From NCBI GenBank assembly GCA_018828205.1, contig JAHJWA010000012.1, forward strand, positions 1 through 5,047: a stretch of 5,047 nt of DNA, given 5' to 3'. A program made the position numbers and the translations under genes. This stretch comes from Alphaproteobacteria bacterium. Its GTDB lineage: Bacteria > Pseudomonadota > Alphaproteobacteria > Sphingomonadales > Sphingomonadaceae. Of this stretch, positions 4,933-5,047 are shown piece after piece (the stretch's first letter is position 1; every line of letters starts with the position of its first letter). Below the pieces are notes generated by a model, which was not told where the DNA came from, ran no database searches, and worked only from the letters and a program-made list of their open reading frames with translations.

Positions 4933-5046
4933 TCAGGCGATGAAGCCGGTCGGGCTGGCGGGGACGATCGCGGCGGCCATGACGATGGCCGAGATGGCGA
5001 GAGCGGCGATGGCGGCGAAGGCGTTGTTGATGGTGCTGAACGACAT
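4933..5046 (-). CDS. 37-residue single-helix microprotein B, paralogue of A
   Basis: Not a family I recognise. The 37 residues start MSFSTINNAFAAIAALAI, continue as one alanine-rich hydrophobic helix (about 9-29) and end AIVPASPTGFIA. The match to microprotein A is clearest at the C terminus (A-I-V-P-A-S-P-x-G-x-I-A) and at FAA in positions 10-12; 19 of 37 residues agree without a gap. No charged residue is present at all. The ATG is one base from the window edge, so its ribosome site cannot be seen and a longer start cannot be excluded, though equal length with the neighbour supports this one. It is probably the first visible gene of a B-A-PspC operon on the minus strand. Confidence 0.72.
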   Translation of the reverse strand: MSFSTINNAFAAIAALAISAIVMAAAIVPASPTGFIA

Positions 5047-5047
5047 G

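Overview
The window looks like chromosomal DNA of a sphingomonad-type alphaproteobacterium (Sphingomonadales, perhaps Erythrobacteraceae). The grounds are high GC, strong GC3 bias in every real gene, a circularly permuted two-piece tmRNA whose visible tag reads A-N-D-N-E-A-L-A, and the lemA/TPM gene cluster. The genus is inference. No phage, transposon or CRISPR sequence is visible.

Left end, minus strand (1-746): mscL, the large-conductance mechanosensitive channel, is followed by a permuted ssrA (tmRNA) gene. The ssrA gene runs off the left edge inside its tag-coding sequence, and its likely -35 box overlaps the last codons of mscL. This fills the stretch that otherwise has no protein gene.

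Centre, plus strand (about 826-3076): a divergent 138-base gap carries a plausible promoter for a three-gene operon. Its members are a LemA-family lipoprotein, a secreted and membrane-anchored TPM-domain protein with a Gly-rich tail (YgcG type), and a second TPM protein with two membrane helices. The last two genes abut exactly (TAG then ATG). All three products are membrane-associated and probably act together at the envelope.

3077-4528, plus strand: after a GC-rich imperfect inverted repeat come a Nudix hydrolase of ADP-ribose pyrophosphatase type and a classical short-chain dehydrogenase. The two genes overlap by 4 bases (ATGA). The second hairpin of the repeat contains the Nudix gene's Shine-Dalgarno sequence.

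Right end, minus strand (4565-5046): a perfect 12-bp hairpin separates the SDR gene from a convergent cluster. That cluster is a 71-residue PspC-domain protein preceded by two very small genes. Each small gene encodes a 37-residue single-helix protein, and they are clear paralogues (19 of 37 identities without gaps, both ending AIVPASPxGxIA). The nearer one overlaps the PspC start by ATGA. I do not recognise this microprotein pair as a named family, and it is the best candidate for something undescribed here.
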